Shown here: positions 7,737-16,831 of the stretch, in pieces
Position numbering within the stretch: position 1 is the first letter of the stretch
Layout of the letters: every line of letters begins with the position of its first letter
Origin: Sphingomonadaceae bacterium
Lineage (GTDB): Bacteria > Pseudomonadota > Alphaproteobacteria > Sphingomonadales > Sphingomonadaceae
Direction: 5' to 3'
DNA: 64,000 nucleotides
Assembly: GCA_009926135.1 (NCBI GenBank)
Contig: RFPL01000012.1
Location: 1 to 64,000, forward strand
Position numbers and translations under genes: made by a program
The notes under the pieces: model-generated
Told to the model about the DNA's origin: nothing
Databases searched by the model: none
What the model saw: only the letters and a program-made list of their open reading frames with translations

Positions 7737-9239
7737 ATGAACGCGATTACGCCGATTAGTGCCCCTGTTGAGGAAGTGCTTGATTTCCTGATTGTCGGCG
7801 CGGGCATTTCCGGCATCGGCATGGCCGTGCACCTGACCAAGGACTGCCCCGGCAAGCGCTATGCGATTCTCGACCGGCGCGATCAGCTGGGCGGCACCTG
7901 GGATCTGTTCCGCTATCCCGGCATCCGTTCGGACAGCGACATGCACACGCTGGGCTTCTCCTTCGCGCCGTGGAAGCACGAAAAGTCGATCGCCGACGCA
8001 CCCGCGATCCTGGAATACCTGAATTCCATCACCGACGAATATGGCCTGCGCCCCAACATGCGGTTCGGGCTGAAGGTAGTCAGCGCCGACTGGGATAGCG
8101 CGACCGCCCGCTGGACAGTGGTGACCGAAGACAACGCCGGTAAGCAGGGCCACGTGCTGACCCGCTTCCTGTTCCTGGGGGCGGGCTATTACGATTACGA
8201 CAATCCCTATGACGCCGATTTCCCCGGCCGGAAGGATTTCAAGGGACAGATCGTCCATCCCCAGTTCTGGCCCGACGATCTGGACTACCAGGGCAAAAAG
8301 GTGGTGGTGATCGGCTCGGGCGCGACCGCCGTCACGGTCACCCCCGCCATGGCCCATTCGGGCGCCGGCCACGTGACCATGCTCCAGCGCACGCCGACCT
8401 GGATGGTCAGCCGCCCGGCGAAGGACCGCTTTGCCAACACGCTGCGCAAGTTCCTGCCGGAAAAGGTCGCCTATGCAATCACCCGCGCCAAGAACATCTT
8501 CCTCCAGGACCTGACCTTCAAGCGCGCCCGCTCGGCGCCGGAAAAGGTCAAGGAATTCCTGGAGAAGCAGCTCAAGGCCCAGCTTGGCCCGAAGTACAGC
8601 GCGGCCGATTTCACGCCGCCCTACAACCCGTGGGAGCAGCGCCTGTGCCTGGTCCCCGATGCTGACTTCTTCGAAGCGATCAAGGCCGGCACGGCCAGCG
8701 TGCTGACCGACCAGATCGAGAAATTCGACAAGACCGGTATCCTGCTCAAGTCTGGGCAGCACCTCGATGCCGATATCATCGTTACCGCGACTGGCCTGAA
8801 ACTGGCCGTGGCGGGCAAGATCGCCGTCTCGGTCGATGGCGCTCCGGTCGATTTCTCGAAGCGCTTCTATTACCGCAACTGCATGTTCTCGAACGTGCCG
8901 AACCTGGCGGCGGTGTTTGGCTACCTCAATGCCAGCTGGACGCTGCGGGTGGATATCATCGGCGATTACCTGACCCGGCTGCTGAACCAGATGGACGCGA
9001 TCCATGCCCAGGCCGCCGTGCCAGTGATGCGCGAAGGCCAGGAACCGGAAGAGGACGACATCTTCGACTTCTCGTCGGGCTATATCCAGCGCGGCAAGCA
9101 CATGATGCCGCGCAATGCCGCCAGCCTGCCATGGCGCCTCAATCAGGATTACCGCCAGGACCGCCAGGACATGCGCCAGGCCCCGCTGGATGACGGTGTG
9201 ATCGAGTTTCGCCGCGTACGCGAAACGGTCGACGCCTGA
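7737..9239 (+). CDS. Flavin-containing monooxygenase, Baeyer-Villiger type (EtaA-like)
   Basis: A 500-residue NADPH- and FAD-dependent monooxygenase that probably inserts oxygen into ketones or oxidises sulphur compounds. The FAD Rossmann motif GAGISG is at about 21-26, followed by GGTWDLFRYPG. The Baeyer-Villiger fingerprint FKGQIVHPQFWPD is at residues 168-180, and the second nucleotide motif GSGATA at 193-198. Length and layout match the EtaA subgroup. GGGAG precedes the ATG. It is a single-gene unit, divergent from corA. The natural substrate cannot be read from sequence. Confidence 0.9.
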   Translation: MNAITPISAPVEEVLDFLIVGAGISGIGMAVHLTKDCPGKRYAILDRRDQLGGTWDLFRYPGIRSDSDMHTLGFSFAPWKHEKSIADAPAILEYLNSITDEYGLRPNMRFGLKVVSADWDSATARWTVVTEDNAGKQGHVLTRFLFLGAGYYDYDNPYDADFPGRKDFKGQIVHPQFWPDDLDYQGKKVVVIGSGATAVTVTPAMAHSGAGHVTMLQRTPTWMVSRPAKDRFANTLRKFLPEKVAYAITRAKNIFLQDLTFKRARSAPEKVKEFLEKQLKAQLGPKYSAADFTPPYNPWEQRLCLVPDADFFEAIKAGTASVLTDQIEKFDKTGILLKSGQHLDADIIVTATGLKLAVAGKIAVSVDGAPVDFSKRFYYRNCMFSNVPNLAAVFGYLNASWTLRVDIIGDYLTRLLNQMDAIHAQAAVPVMREGQEPEEDDIFDFSSGYIQRGKHMMPRNAASLPWRLNQDYRQDRQDMRQAPLDDGVIEFRRVRETVDA

Positions 9240-9300
9240 TCGGGCTTCGCGGACCAAAGCCCTGATTGCGCGGCGGGCGGCTTTCGCCTAACCCGCCGCC

Positions 9301-10062
9301 ATGGCTGATACTTCCCGCACCTGGACTGCCGCACTGCTGATCATCGGCGACGAGATTCTCTCTGGCCGCACGCAGGACAAGAACGTGGCGCAGGTCGCCG
9401 CCTGGCTCAACGTGCAGGGGATCCGGCTGAAGGAAGTCCGGGTTGTCGCCGACGATGAAGCGGCGATTGTCGAGGCGGTCAACATCCTGCGCGCCCGCAA
9501 CGATTACCTGTTCACGACCGGCGGGATCGGCCCGACTCATGACGACATCACCGTCGATGCGATTGCCGCCGCGCTGGGCGTCGCCGTGGTCATTCATCCC
9601 GATGCCCGCGCGATCCTGGAACGCTATTACGAAACCCGCGGCGGGTTGAACGATGCGCGGCTGCGGATGGCCCGCGTGCCGGCCGGCGCCGACCTGATCC
9701 CCAACCGGATGTCCGGCGCGCCCGGGATCAAGATCGAGAATATCTTTATCATGGCCGGCGTGCCGTCGATCACTGCCGGGATGCTCGATGCCCTGACCGG
9801 GACGCTGGAAGGGGGCCTGCCCGTCCTGTCCGCAACGGTTGGCTGCTGGGTCCCGGAAAGCGAGATTGCCGACCTGCTGCGCCAGACCGAGAAGGATCAC
9901 GAAGGCGTGGCGATCGGATCCTACCCCTTCTTCCGCGAAGGCCGGGTGGGTGCCAATTTCGTGGTTCGCAGCACCGATGCCGACCAGCTTGAAACCTGCT
10001 GCGCGGCGCTGGCTGCCGGACTCGAAGCCACTGGCCGCGAGGCCGTGCCCGGCGGAATCTGA
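9301..10062 (+). CDS. Molybdopterin-binding (MoCF/CinA N-terminal) domain protein
   Basis: A 253-residue protein of the competence-damage-inducible CinA N-terminal family (COG1058). It opens AALLIIGDEILSGRTQDKN and carries the MoCF motif TTGGIGPTHDDIT, both diagnostic. The C-terminal nicotinamide-nucleotide deamidase domain of full-length CinA (about 410 residues) is absent, so this is the short form common in alphaproteobacteria. Nucleotide pyrophosphatase activity is possible, but the role is uncertain. The next gene starts five bases after its stop and is probably cotranscribed. Confidence 0.88.
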   Translation: MADTSRTWTAALLIIGDEILSGRTQDKNVAQVAAWLNVQGIRLKEVRVVADDEAAIVEAVNILRARNDYLFTTGGIGPTHDDITVDAIAAALGVAVVIHPDARAILERYYETRGGLNDARLRMARVPAGADLIPNRMSGAPGIKIENIFIMAGVPSITAGMLDALTGTLEGGLPVLSATVGCWVPESEIADLLRQTEKDHEGVAIGSYPFFREGRVGANFVVRSTDADQLETCCAALAAGLEATGREAVPGGI

Positions 10063-10067
10063 TCCGA

Positions 10068-10628
10068 GTGAACCGCATCCTCCCCACTGCAGCATTGGCC
10101 GGACTGACCGCCTGCGCGGTCCAGCCGACCTTGCCGGTCGACGGACTGGAACGGATGCTGGCCAGCCATGACAGCGCCACTGCCGCACTGGAGCAATGGT
10201 GTGTCCAGCAGGGCCTGGCCAATCCGGCCCGGGTGATTGCCGAGCAGGCACCAGGACAACTTGTCGAAGACCCGGCGAATCTGCGCCGCTTGCTGGGCAT
10301 TGCCGCGGACGAACCGCTGGGCCGCCGCCACGTCCGCCTGACTTGTGGTGACCGGCTGCTGAGCCAGGCGCAGAATTGGTACGTGCCCGCGCGGCTGACA
10401 CCAGAAATGAATGACGTGCTCGCCAGCACCACCACGCCATTCGGCAAGGTGGCAGCGCCGCTGGGGTTCTGGCGCGAACTGATCGAATCGCGGCGCGGAG
10501 CCGGACCGGATTGCCCGGCCGGGACAGTGCTGTTCCAGCGCGCGGTGCTCCGCCTGCCCGATGGCCAGCCGCTCGCGCACGTACTGGAATGCTATGCCGC
10601 CAGCGCGCTCGATGCGGCTTCGCGTTAA
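10068..10628 (+). CDS. Chorismate lyase (UbiC)-like lipoprotein
   Basis: A 186-residue protein starting at GTG 10068. The first 16 residues form a short signal with a lipobox-like LTAC (C16). The body resembles the UbiC/UTRA fold: VRLTCGDRLLSQAQNWYVPARL followed by TTPFGKV and VLFQRAVLRL, similar in order to UbiC (charged RRV strand, LxPxxL, LG-x-PLG). True UbiC is cytoplasmic and makes 4-hydroxybenzoate for ubiquinone; a lipidated form would be odd, so either the signal is misleading or the protein is a relative with another ligand. Confidence 0.5.
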   Translation: MNRILPTAALAGLTACAVQPTLPVDGLERMLASHDSATAALEQWCVQQGLANPARVIAEQAPGQLVEDPANLRRLLGIAADEPLGRRHVRLTCGDRLLSQAQNWYVPARLTPEMNDVLASTTTPFGKVAAPLGFWRELIESRRGAGPDCPAGTVLFQRAVLRLPDGQPLAHVLECYAASALDAASR

Positions 10629-10754
10629 CTTAACCACGCTCCTTAACCCCAGGATGGGACAGCGCCGAATGCGCCGTTGAGCCGATCCGCACAGATGATA
10701 CCTGCCAGTTTGTTCGGGGTCGCACCTGACTGAATTGAGCAAGGAGCTTACATC

Positions 10755-11516
10755 GTGGCCATTAACTTCGCCCGCAACACCGGCATCGTCGAAAAGCGCC
10801 GTGCACCGCGCGCGCCCCTCGGTATCGCTGCCTCGATGCGTGAGCGCGGCCGCACCGCGATGGATGTGAAGGTGCTGACCTTTTCGGCCTTCGGCTGCGA
10901 GGTCAACGGCTATGTCTCGACTGACAAGGAAGGACAGGCGTGGCTCAAGTTGCCGGGCCTGGAAAGCCAGGCCGTGACCGTGGTCTGGGGCAATGGCGCA
11001 AGCCTGGGTGTGGAATTCGAACGGCCGCTGCACCCCAGCGTTGCTGCGCGCTATCTGCCGGCCCCCGGCAGCCACGCCTCGGACTATGCCGCGCGCCACC
11101 CGGCCGCCAACGACCGCCTGCTCTCGCGCCGCGAGCAGATCCTGTCAGGGATCAGCGCATCGGATGTCTCCCCGTTGCAGCGCCGCAAGCTGCCGACTGG
11201 CCTGGGCCTGTCGGGCAAGATCAACCGGGTCAGCGTGCGTACCGCCGATCACCGCTTTGAAACGCGCTATGGCGATAACCTCGATCAGGGTCCGCGCCAG
11301 GTGGTGATCGACGGAATGCCGGGTTCAGTCCGCGACGTCTCGCCCAGCGGTCTGCGCGCCTTCATGCCGCAGGTGCTTGATCACGAAATCGGGGACACCG
11401 TGGCCGTATCCTTTGCGGGGTTTGAACCGCTTGAGGGCCGGGTGGTCTGGATGAACCAGACCGAACTGGGCGTCAGCCTGCCGCCCCACACGATCGAACT
11501 GTTTGACGCCGACTAG
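10755..11516 (+). CDS. Tandem PilZ-domain protein
   Basis: A 253-residue cytoplasmic protein. The first PilZ-like domain covers about residues 14-100 with EKRRAPRAPLG; PilZ proteins bind cyclic di-GMP through RxxxR and a later (D/N)xSxxG. The second domain at about 170-250 carries VRDVSPSGLRAF, a clear DxSxxG. In the first domain the equivalent stretch reads VLTFSAFGCEV and lacks the Asp, so it may not bind the nucleotide. GTG start with AAGGAG upstream. A c-di-GMP-responsive regulatory role is inferred from the family. Confidence 0.82.
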   Translation: MAINFARNTGIVEKRRAPRAPLGIAASMRERGRTAMDVKVLTFSAFGCEVNGYVSTDKEGQAWLKLPGLESQAVTVVWGNGASLGVEFERPLHPSVAARYLPAPGSHASDYAARHPAANDRLLSRREQILSGISASDVSPLQRRKLPTGLGLSGKINRVSVRTADHRFETRYGDNLDQGPRQVVIDGMPGSVRDVSPSGLRAFMPQVLDHEIGDTVAVSFAGFEPLEGRVVWMNQTELGVSLPPHTIELFDAD

Positions 11517-11519
11517 GCT

Positions 11520-11897
11520 TCAGGGTGCTGTCACGCTCTGGCGCGGCGGCACACCTTTATCGACCACCAGCGTAATGACCACGCGCGCGGGTTCCGCGCC
11601 GTGGTTCACGCCGTTGTGGGCCAGTCCCCGCGGCATGGTAAAGCTGTCACCCGGCTCCAGCACGGTCGACTTGCCCTTGATCCGCAATTCGAGCCGCCCG
11701 GCTGTGACATAGGCCACCTCCGTGCCCGGATGGACATGCCAGCCGCTTTCTCCGCCAACCGGAAAATCGCGGCTCTGCACGATAACCTGCTGCGCACGAG
11801 CCCGCGGCACATCAATCTGGGCGTGAGTCTGCGGGACCGAGACCGGCGGTGTCGCGGCCGTCCCGGCGGCCAAGGCCATGATCATCGCAAGCCGCAT
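11520..11897 (-). CDS. Exported cupin-domain protein
   Basis: A 125-residue single cupin barrel with an N-terminal hydrophobic signal (MRLAMIMALAAGTAATP). Cupin motif 1 is WHVHPGTEVAYVTAGRLEL, with two histidines and a glutamate for metal binding. Motif 2 is PGDSFTMPRGLAHNGVN with the final histidine. All four metal ligands are present, so a metal-binding enzyme or sensor is likely. It is a monocistronic gene convergent with the PilZ gene (three bases between stops). The substrate is unknown. Confidence 0.8.
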   Translation of the reverse strand: MRLAMIMALAAGTAATPPVSVPQTHAQIDVPRARAQQVIVQSRDFPVGGESGWHVHPGTEVAYVTAGRLELRIKGKSTVLEPGDSFTMPRGLAHNGVNHGAEPARVVITLVVDKGVPPRQSVTAP

Positions 11898-11938
11898 CGC
11901 ATCGTCCCCTTCGCCGAAGAGGATGCCACAATGCGAAA

Positions 11939-11966
11939 GGGCCGGGAAGGTTTCCCCTCCCGGCCC
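11939..11966 (-). terminator. Rho-independent-type terminator after rplK-rplA
   Basis: A perfect 9-bp GC stem (GGGCCGGGA pairing with TCCCGGCCC) with a 10-base loop lies 26 bases past the rplA stop. On the minus strand it is followed by TTTCGC. It ends the rplK-rplA transcript, so rplJ-rplL does not follow here. Confidence 0.75.
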
Positions 11967-11991
11967 CTAAATCTCGCAGTTCTGGACTGGC

Positions 11992-12690
11992 TTAAGCGCC
12001 GTGAACTTCGGTCACGTCAAGCTTCAGGCCCGGACCCATCGACGAGGACAGACCGGCCTTGCGCAGGTACTTGCCCTTGGCGCCAGCCGGCTTGGCCTTG
12101 ACCACGGCATCGACGAAGGCTTCGAAGTTGGCCTTCAGCGCATCATCGCTGAAGCTCAGCTTGCCGATGCCGCCGTGGATGATCCCGGCCTTTTCGACGC
12201 GGAATTCGATCTGGCCGCCCTTGGCGGCCTTGACCGCTTCGGCAACGTTCGGAGTGACAGTGCCCAGCTTCGGGTTCGGCATCAGGCCCTTGGGACCCAG
12301 AACCTTGCCGAGGCGGCCGACCAGACCCATCAGGTCCGGCGTGGCGATCACGCGGCCATAGTCCAGGTTGCCGTTCTGCATGTCTTCCAGCAGGTCTTCG
12401 GCGCCAACCTTGTCGGCACCAGCAGCCAGCGCGGCTTCGGCCTTGTCGCCGCGGGCGAAGACCGCAACCTTGACGTCCTTGCCGGTGCCCGAAGGCAGCG
12501 TCACCATGCCGCGGACCATCTGGTCAGCGTGGCGCGGATCGACGCCGAGGTTGAGCGAAACTTCGAGGGTTTCGTCGAACTTGGTGGTCTTGAGTTCGCG
12601 CAGCAGCTTCAGCGCGTCGTCAAAACCGTGAACGGACTGGTTGTCGCCCAGCTTTTCGGCCAGCATCTTGGCCTTCTTGGTCTGTGCCAT
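11992..12690 (-). CDS. rplA: 50S ribosomal protein L1
   Basis: A 232-residue L1, the ribosomal stalk-base protein and, in many bacteria, a translational repressor of its own L11-L1 mRNA. The sequence [12 protein letters not shown]... and the signature [18 protein letters not shown] are diagnostic. The start ATG at 12690 follows GGAGGG within the end of rplK, four bases after the rplK stop. The usual downstream rplJ-rplL-rpoBC are not here; a strong hairpin and an unrelated cupin gene follow instead. Confidence 0.98.
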   Translation of the reverse strand: MAQTKKAKMLAEKLGDNQSVHGFDDALKLLRELKTTKFDETLEVSLNLGVDPRHADQMVRGMVTLPSGTGKDVKVAVFARGDKAEAALAAGADKVGAEDLLEDMQNGNLDYGRVIATPDLMGLVGRLGKVLGPKGLMPNPKLGTVTPNVAEAVKAAKGGQIEFRVEKAGIIHGGIGKLSFSDDALKANFEAFVDAVVKAKPAGAKGKYLRKAGLSSSMGPGLKLDVTEVHGA

Positions 12691-12694
12691 GATA

Positions 12695-13126
12695 TTAGCC
12701 CTCCACAACCTGCAGGCCCATCGCGCGAGCGGAGCCTTCAATGATCTTCGTTGCCGCTTCGATGTCGTTGGCGTTGAGATCGACCATCTTGGTCTGGGCA
12801 ATCTCGGCCAGCTGTGCGCGGGTGATCGTTCCGGCCGAAACCTTGCCCGGCTCCTTCGAGCCCGACTTCAGCCCCAGCGCCTTCTTGATCAGGAAGGTGG
12901 CAGGCGGGGTCTTGGTGACGAAAGTGAAGCTGCGATCGGCATAGACCGTGATGATGGTCGGGATCGGCATGGCGGCTTCAAGGTCCTGCGTGGCGGCGTT
13001 GAACGCCTTGCAGAATTCCATGATGTTGACGCCGCGCTGGCCCAGGGCCGGACCGATCGGCGGCGACGGGGTCGCCTTGCCTGCAGGAACCTGCAGCTTG
13101 ATATAGCCTTCAATCTTCTTGGCCAC
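12695..13126 (-). CDS. rplK: 50S ribosomal protein L11
   Basis: A 143-residue L11, which binds 23S rRNA at the GTPase-associated centre and is needed for the stringent response. It shows [34 protein letters not shown], the canonical N-terminal domain, and a C-terminal RNA-binding domain ending MGLQVVEG. The start is GTG at 13126 (VAKKIEGY) with AAGGAGG six bases upstream. It is the first gene of the rplK-rplA operon and is separated from nusG by an opposite-strand gene. Confidence 0.98.
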   Translation of the reverse strand: MAKKIEGYIKLQVPAGKATPSPPIGPALGQRGVNIMEFCKAFNAATQDLEAAMPIPTIITVYADRSFTFVTKTPPATFLIKKALGLKSGSKEPGKVSAGTITRAQLAEIAQTKMVDLNANDIEAATKIIEGSARAMGLQVVEG

Positions 13127-13331
13127 GATGGGCCTCCTTTCTTCCTGTTGCCCCCGGAAAACCGGGACCGCAGAGTAAGCGGTCAAACGAAGGGACCGGC
13201 CCTTCTCCCGCATGGAATCACTCCGGCAAGCCCGAGCGAAGGCGCGCGCCTAGGCGAAAGTCGGTGTGATTGCAACCTTCGTCGATGCTGGCTGGTGTAC
13301 CGCCGACACTTGCGCGATTACCCTGTTCCAC

Positions 13332-14387
13332 ATGTTCAAGGCCGCAACCCGCCTGTTCCTCCGCACCCTTGCGCTTGGTGCCGCGCTGTCGCTGGTCTCC
13401 GCCAGCGCCGCGCGCGAACGCAAGGCCATCGTCCCGGTCGCCAAGATGCCCCCACTAAGACCGGCGGTGATCGATGACACCCTGACGATCGGCGGCGAGG
13501 AACTGACCGCGCGCAAGCTGCGTTCGCGCCTGACGGTCGAGGTCGGGGTCAACGGCACGGGCCCCTATCGGTTCGTGGTCGATAGCGGTGCGGACACCTC
13601 GGTGATCGGCTCGCGCCTCGCCTCGGCATTGCAGCTGCCGCCTGGCCGTCCGGTGCTTCTGAACGGCATCACCGAGAGCCGCCAGGTCGAACGGGTCATG
13701 GTCGACACGCTCCAAATCGGTCCCTCGGCCTTCCGCGATCTGGAACTGCCCCGGCTGGACGAGCGCGACCTGGGCGCAACCGGCATGATTGGCCTGGATG
13801 CGCTGGTCGAGCAGCGGCTGATGCTGGATTTCGAGAAGCGCCGCATCAGTGTCGACGATGCCAGCAAGCCCGCACCCCGGCTGGACGGTGAAATCGTGGT
13901 TACTGCGCGGCTGAAGCGCGGGCAACTGATCCTTACCCAGGTTACGGCCAATCGGCTGCCGCTTGATGCGGTAATCGATACCGGCTCGGAGATAGCGATC
14001 GGCAACCTGGCGCTGCGCGACCGGATCGTGCGGCGCCGTCAGGCCGAACTGCAAAAGATCGAAGTGATCGGAGTGACCGGCAAGGCGCTGACGCTGGACC
14101 TTGCCATAATCAGCGAGCTGCGGCTTGGCGGGGTCGTGCTCAGCAATGTGCCGGTGGCCTTTGCTGATATCCCGCCGTTCGCCGTGTTCGGGCTGGAGAA
14201 CCACCCGTCGCTGCTGCTGGGCACCGACCTGATGGAGAATTTCCGCAAGGTCAGCCTGGATTTCCGCGCCCGCAAGGTTCGCTTCCAGCTGCGCAGCTGC
14301 GACCGCCAAGGGATCGTAATCTCGACCCAGCGCTCAGGCAGCCGCATCGGCGCGGAGAAAGGCAATACGGCGGTCTGCAGCCATTGA
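13332..14387 (+). CDS. Retropepsin-like aspartic protease with two DTG/DSG domains
   Basis: A 351-residue exported protein. Residues 1-27 form a signal peptide (LFLRTLALGAALSLVSASA). Two retropepsin-like repeats follow: the first has the active-site motif VVDSGADTSVIG, the second VIDTGSEIAIG. Each domain also has a later hydrophobic-hydrophobic-G motif (GMIGLDAL and LLLGTDLM). Two motifs in one chain could form a pepsin-like catalytic pair without dimerising. A GTG at 13266 gives a longer frame, but ATG 13332 begins the signal peptide. It lies on the strand opposite to nusG and rplK and splits that block. Confidence 0.82.
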   Translation: MFKAATRLFLRTLALGAALSLVSASAARERKAIVPVAKMPPLRPAVIDDTLTIGGEELTARKLRSRLTVEVGVNGTGPYRFVVDSGADTSVIGSRLASALQLPPGRPVLLNGITESRQVERVMVDTLQIGPSAFRDLELPRLDERDLGATGMIGLDALVEQRLMLDFEKRRISVDDASKPAPRLDGEIVVTARLKRGQLILTQVTANRLPLDAVIDTGSEIAIGNLALRDRIVRRRQAELQKIEVIGVTGKALTLDLAIISELRLGGVVLSNVPVAFADIPPFAVFGLENHPSLLLGTDLMENFRKVSLDFRARKVRFQLRSCDRQGIVISTQRSGSRIGAEKGNTAVCSH

Positions 14388-14407
14388 GCGGCCGCAGCGC
14401 ACCCGCC

Positions 14408-14944
14408 TTACTTGACTAGTTCGACGTGCTCGAAGTCCAGCTCCACCGGAGTGGCGCGGCCGAAGATCGAGACCGAGACCTTGACGCGGTTCTTGTCGAA
14501 ATCGAGTTCTTCCACGATGCCGGTGAACGAGTTGAACGGGCCGTCCAGCACCTTGACCGAATCGCCGATTTCGTAATCGACGCTGATGTGCTTCTTGGGT
14601 TCGGCCGCGGCGGCATCGCGCGCGCCGAAATAGCGGGCGGCCTCGCGGTCCGAAATCGGCTGGGGCTTGCTGTTGTTGCCCAGGAAGCCGGTGACCTTGG
14701 CGGTGTTCTTGACGAGGTGGTAGACATCGTCGTTCATCGCCAGCTTGGCGAGGACATAGCCCGGCATGGTCTTGCGTTCGACCTGAACCTTTTTGCCGCG
14801 CTTTACTTCGGTGACGGTTTCGGAAGGAACCTCAACCGCTTCGACCAGCGCCGACAGGCCTAGGCGATCAGCCTCGGACAGGATCGATTCGCGCACCTTG
14901 TTCTCGAAGCCCGAGTAGGCGTGGATGATGTACCAGCGAGCCAT
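14408..14944 (-). CDS. nusG: Transcription termination/antitermination factor NusG
   Basis: A 178-residue NusG, binding RNA polymerase and linking it to Rho or to ribosomal protein S10. The NGN domain (RWYIIHAYSGFENKVRES) is at the N-terminus, with the KOW domain at the end (DSVKVLDGPFNSFTGIVEEL). Typical length and no unusual insertion. secE lies 32 bases upstream in the same direction, so secE-nusG is an operon. Confidence 0.98.
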   Translation of the reverse strand: MARWYIIHAYSGFENKVRESILSEADRLGLSALVEAVEVPSETVTEVKRGKKVQVERKTMPGYVLAKLAMNDDVYHLVKNTAKVTGFLGNNSKPQPISDREAARYFGARDAAAAEPKKHISVDYEIGDSVKVLDGPFNSFTGIVEELDFDKNRVKVSVSIFGRATPVELDFEHVELVK

Positions 14945-14976
14945 GTTTGATTCCGTATCTGGATGAATATTTCAGG

Positions 14977-15171
14977 TCAGGCGAGCGACAGCAGCCAGCT
15001 CACGATGGCGCCGAAAACCGTGTCCACGCTGAGGAAGAACAGCGCCAGGATCAACATCATGATTCCCACGAAGATCGCGGTCGTCGTGGTTTCCTGGCGG
15101 GTCGGCCACACAACCTTGCGTGCTTCCGCCTGAACCTGACGCATGAATTCGCCGGGATTGATCTTGGCCAT
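14977..15171 (-). CDS. secE: Preprotein translocase subunit SecE
   Basis: A 64-residue single-span SecE, the clamp subunit of the SecYEG channel. The cytoplasmic amphipathic helix contains the conserved VVWPTRQET motif; one membrane helix follows at about residues 32-58. This short form is normal for alphaproteobacteria. It is cotranscribed with nusG. The tRNA-Trp gene that normally lies just upstream is 1.7 kb away here because a membrane-protein gene stands between. Confidence 0.97.
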   Translation of the reverse strand: MAKINPGEFMRQVQAEARKVVWPTRQETTTTAIFVGIMMLILALFFLSVDTVFGAIVSWLLSLA

Positions 15172-15221
15172 GGCTTCCTAGCCTGTCACTTGAGTTTCGT
15201 TCCTGTCTTTCGCCAAGGGCT

Positions 15222-15259
15222 CATCGCCGCCCCAGCCGCGGTGGCTGGGAGGGGCGATG
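15222..15259 (-). terminator. Long GC-rich hairpin between the glycosyltransferase-like gene and secE
   Basis: About 16 bp of stem (CATCGCC and CCCCAGCC arms with one bulge and one mismatch) closing a 5-base loop lies 32 bases past the upstream gene's stop and 51 bases before secE. It lacks a T run, so it may be a Rho-independent-like stop of modest strength or a leader structure for secE. Confidence 0.45.
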
Positions 15260-15290
15260 TGTACTCCTATGTCGGAAGACACTGCCGCAC

Positions 15291-16793
15291 TTAGCTATCG
15301 CCTGAAACTTTTGCAAGTCGTGCCACCAGCGTGCCGGGCGCGCGATAGACGACCACTGCGCCGGGCGGCAGCGCATCAGGTTCGCGCGGGCCGACATACC
15401 ACAGCCAGTCCATGCCCTGCGCCGGCTTCCAGTTCGACAGATCGATCGGAGTGCCGGCACGCCACAACAGCCGCTGGCTGGGATCGCGAAACCCTGCGCC
15501 GCCCTCTTTCAGCCGGATCATGTGGACGCCCGGTACCGCGAAGTGAGCGTTGATCAGCACGTTCTTGCGCACCACTGCATAGCCGCCGATGTGCTCCTGC
15601 GCGTTATAGCCCCAGATCCCGCGATTGGTGACGACCAGATTGGCGACCCGCGCCCCTTCCGGCAAATGATCGATCGCGGCCAGCAGGCGCTCAGTCTCTG
15701 CCGAGCCGCGCTGCCAGGTCTCCGTCGTTACCCCCAGCCGCACCAGGAACAGCACCGGGGCCAGCCACAGCAGCCAGCGCGGGGCATGCCAGCTGAGCGC
15801 GAGGCAACCCGCCAGCAGCCCGGCATAGATCATCCGGGCATCGGCCAGATCGCCGCCGAAGATATGGCGCGGCATCACGATCGAGCCGATCAGCATGATC
15901 GCCATGGCCCAACCCAGCCGCCCGTCCAGCCGGCGAAAGGCCAGCGAGACCACCAGCACGATGCCAATCCAGATCAGTCCGGCATAGTCCAGCCACTTGA
16001 TGCCGTCGCGCATCGCCTGCTTCCAGATCGCCCATTTGAACACCCAGATGTTCGGGCCATAGCTGGGCAGGCTGCCCGGATGATCGCCGGTCAGCAGCAT
16101 GGCAAAGGGCAGGAACAGCGGCCAAGGGGCGATGAACGCCCAAAGGCTTTTGCGCCGGCTCCATTCGTAACCGAACACCATGATCCCCAACATGCCCCAG
16201 CCCGACACATGGAGCACCCAGACCGCCAGTCCGACCGGCAGGAACAGCACCGGACGCCAGGCCTTGCCATCCAGCTGAACCCAGGCGGCGAAGGCGAACA
16301 GCGCGGCGGCCTGGGCCAGCCCGAAATTGAGAAAGCCCAGGATCAGCCCCGGCGACCAGACAAAGCACAGCGCCAGCATCGACCCCACGCCGATCCGGCG
16401 GCGCAGGCTCCATTCGACCGACAGGATCCCCAGCGCGGTCAGCAGCGGTACCAGGCCGGCAATGATTCGCCCGGCAACTTCCAGTCCGAATAGCGCCGTC
16501 AGCGGCTGGACCAGCAGGTCCGCACCCAGGTTGCCCGACCACTTCCACTCGAATTCGTAGAACCGCTGCAGGAAGGCATTGTCGGTGCGGTCGAGCATGA
16601 CGTGATAGCGCGCCAGATGCGCCGGATAGTCGACCATCTGCGGATAGGTTGCGACCAGCACGGGCAGGCAGGCCAGCAGCGCCAGGACGAGGCCCAGCAG
16701 CAGGCCTTCGCGCGCAGTCGGCCTGTCTAGCAGGCGGGCGCCCAGTCCCGTGCCACGCTGCGCGGATCGCGCGAAGGTAAGTTCGGCGGGCAT
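15291..16793 (-). CDS. Polytopic membrane protein, GT-C glycosyltransferase-like
   Basis: A 500-residue protein with about ten membrane helices and a periplasmic C-terminal domain of about 130 residues. The first large loop (MVDYPAHLARYHVM) and overall layout resemble GT39/GT-C lipid-linked-sugar glycosyltransferases, but I see no firm DE/DD catalytic pair, so the assignment is tentative. The start ATG 16793 (MPAELTFARSAQ) is chosen because the longer frame runs back into the tRNA-Trp gene. It sits between tRNA-Trp and secE, which are usually adjacent. Confidence 0.6.
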   Translation of the reverse strand: MPAELTFARSAQRGTGLGARLLDRPTAREGLLLGLVLALLACLPVLVATYPQMVDYPAHLARYHVMLDRTDNAFLQRFYEFEWKWSGNLGADLLVQPLTALFGLEVAGRIIAGLVPLLTALGILSVEWSLRRRIGVGSMLALCFVWSPGLILGFLNFGLAQAAALFAFAAWVQLDGKAWRPVLFLPVGLAVWVLHVSGWGMLGIMVFGYEWSRRKSLWAFIAPWPLFLPFAMLLTGDHPGSLPSYGPNIWVFKWAIWKQAMRDGIKWLDYAGLIWIGIVLVVSLAFRRLDGRLGWAMAIMLIGSIVMPRHIFGGDLADARMIYAGLLAGCLALSWHAPRWLLWLAPVLFLVRLGVTTETWQRGSAETERLLAAIDHLPEGARVANLVVTNRGIWGYNAQEHIGGYAVVRKNVLINAHFAVPGVHMIRLKEGGAGFRDPSQRLLWRAGTPIDLSNWKPAQGMDWLWYVGPREPDALPPGAVVVYRAPGTLVARLAKVSGDS

Positions 16794-16831
16794 CAACAGC
16801 TTTTCGGGGCTCAGTTTGATGGCGGAAAAGT

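Noticed and set aside
7626..9257. A long open frame (543 codons) antisense to the monooxygenase gene
   Set aside because: It mirrors a well-supported gene in a high-GC genome, has no recognisable domain, and third-position composition matches the real gene on the other strand.
9242..9262. A 6-bp stem (GGGCTT/AAGCCC) after the monooxygenase stop
   Set aside because: Too short and not followed by a T tract; I cannot call it a terminator.
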